A stretch of 6,080 nucleotides of DNA from Halanaerobiales bacterium (GTDB taxonomy: Bacteria > Bacillota_F > Halanaerobiia > Halanaerobiales > DTU029): contig JADQBV010000044.1 in NCBI GenBank assembly GCA_016278415.1, positions 1-6,080 on the forward strand. Direction: 5' to 3'. Positions 5,378 through 6,080 of this stretch are shown one piece after another. The notes beneath the pieces are model-generated. The model saw nothing but the letters and a program-made list of their open reading frames with translations. It did not search any database and was not told the DNA's origin. Numbering within the stretch: the first letter of the stretch is position 1; every line of letters starts with the position of its first letter. The translations under genes and the position numbers were made by a program.

Positions 5378-6080
5378 GGTATTTGTGGGTGTTGATATTG
5401 GTTCTGTAAGTATTAATATCGTTGCTATTGACCAAAAAAATAAAATTCTTTTTAAGTTATATCAGAGAAACACAGGTCAACCTGTAGAGGTAGTGAAAGA
5501 AGGATTTACTGAGTTGAAGTTGAAGCTAGCAGATAAACAGAGTATAGCTGGTGTCGGAGTGACCGGTAGTGGGCGTCAGTTGATTGGTTATATCTTAGGG
5601 GCAGATATAGTAAAAAATGAGATAACAGCACATGCAGTTGCCACAACCTTTTACTACCCTGAAGTAGGTACGATCTTTGAAATAGGTGGTCAGGACTCTA
5701 AACTGATTATTGTCAATAATGGAATACCTGTTGATTTTACTATGAATACTGTTTGTGCAGCCGGAACGGGATCTTTTTTAGATCACCAAGCTGAGAGATT
5801 GGGTATTAAAATAGAGGACTTTGGTGAACTGGCCTTAAAGGCAAAACGTGATGTAAGGATTGCCGGTAGATGTACTGTCTTTGCTGAATCTGATATGATA
5901 TCAAAACAGCAATACGGTTTTACAAAGCCAGAAATTATTAAGGGTTTATCTCGTGCCCTGGTTAGGAACTATATGAATAACCTGGTAAGGGGAAGAAAGC
6001 TTAAATCACAGTTTGTTTTTCAGGGTGGTGTAGCTGCCAATATTGGTATTAAGGCTGCCTTTGAAGAAGAAATCAATCAT
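5370..6080 (+). CDS. Acyl-CoA dehydratase activase, BadF/BadG/BcrA/BcrD ATPase family (3' end outside window)
   Basis: The reading frame is open from ATG 5370 to the window edge (237 residues, incomplete). It is an ASKHA-fold ATPase like HgdC, which couples ATP hydrolysis to low-potential electron transfer into a dehydratase. Motifs are phosphate-1 VGVDIGS (6-12), VTGSGRQ (64-70), phosphate-2 EIGGQDSK (104-111), NTVCAAGTGSF (126-136), AGRCTVFAESDMI (165-177) and adenosine-motif FQGGVAAN followed by KAAFE. Cys129 and Cys168 match the two cysteines per monomer that bridge one [4Fe-4S] across the HgdC homodimer (Cys127 and Cys166 in Acidaminococcus, from memory). AGGAAG (5358-5362) lies upstream and the start overlaps the previous gene by 8 bases. 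The competing ATG at 5374 is in another frame. Single-domain members are about 250-330 residues, so a short tail probably remains, but a fused longer form cannot be excluded. Confidence 0.93.
   Translation, partial: MNEVFVGVDIGSVSINIVAIDQKNKILFKLYQRNTGQPVEVVKEGFTELKLKLADKQSIAGVGVTGSGRQLIGYILGADIVKNEITAHAVATTFYYPEVGTIFEIGGQDSKLIIVNNGIPVDFTMNTVCAAGTGSFLDHQAERLGIKIEDFGELALKAKRDVRIAGRCTVFAESDMISKQQYGFTKPEIIKGLSRALVRNYMNNLVRGRKLKSQFVFQGGVAANIGIKAAFEEEINH

Overview
The window looks like chromosomal DNA from an AT-rich anaerobic Firmicute. Evidence: low G+C, A-ending codons, strong purine-rich ribosome binding sites, a SAM-I riboswitch of the Bacillus/Clostridia type with an intrinsic terminator, and genes of the oxygen-sensitive 2-hydroxyacyl-CoA dehydratase activase family. 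The methionine-binding protein has an ordinary signal peptide with no lipobox cysteine. That is odd for a single-membrane Gram-positive and hints at a diderm Firmicute, for example a member of the Halanaerobiales. This placement is an inference.

Region 1 (about 1-3054) is a methionine uptake operon. A sigma-A-like promoter (72-100) leads into a SAM-I riboswitch (about 166-267) whose expression platform ends in a terminator (278-299). Then come metN (ATPase, 352-1386), metI (permease, 1358-2029, overlapping metN by 29 bases) and, after a 154-base gap, metQ (binding protein, GTG start, 2184-2975). A terminator at 3020-3054 closes the unit. When SAM is plentiful the riboswitch should stop transcription before metN; when SAM is low, a 7-bp antiterminator should let it continue.

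Region 2 (about 3055-6080) is a separate unit. A near-consensus promoter (3139-3167) precedes three tightly packed genes with overlaps of 4 and 8 bases. The first two (3312-4277 and 4274-5377) encode related proteins of the CoA-enzyme-activase-associated family (DUF2229/COG3580/COG3581 type, from memory). Each has exactly three cysteines in comparable places and a shared C-terminal motif. The third (5370 to the window end, incomplete) encodes an ATPase of the BadF/BadG/BcrA/BcrD (HgdC-like) family with both cluster-binding cysteines. The arrangement suggests an ATP-driven electron-transfer system: an HgdC-like reductase and a two-subunit iron-sulfur partner whose substrate is unknown. It is the most interesting part of the window. 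The terminator and new promoter between the two regions give no reason to link it to methionine uptake.
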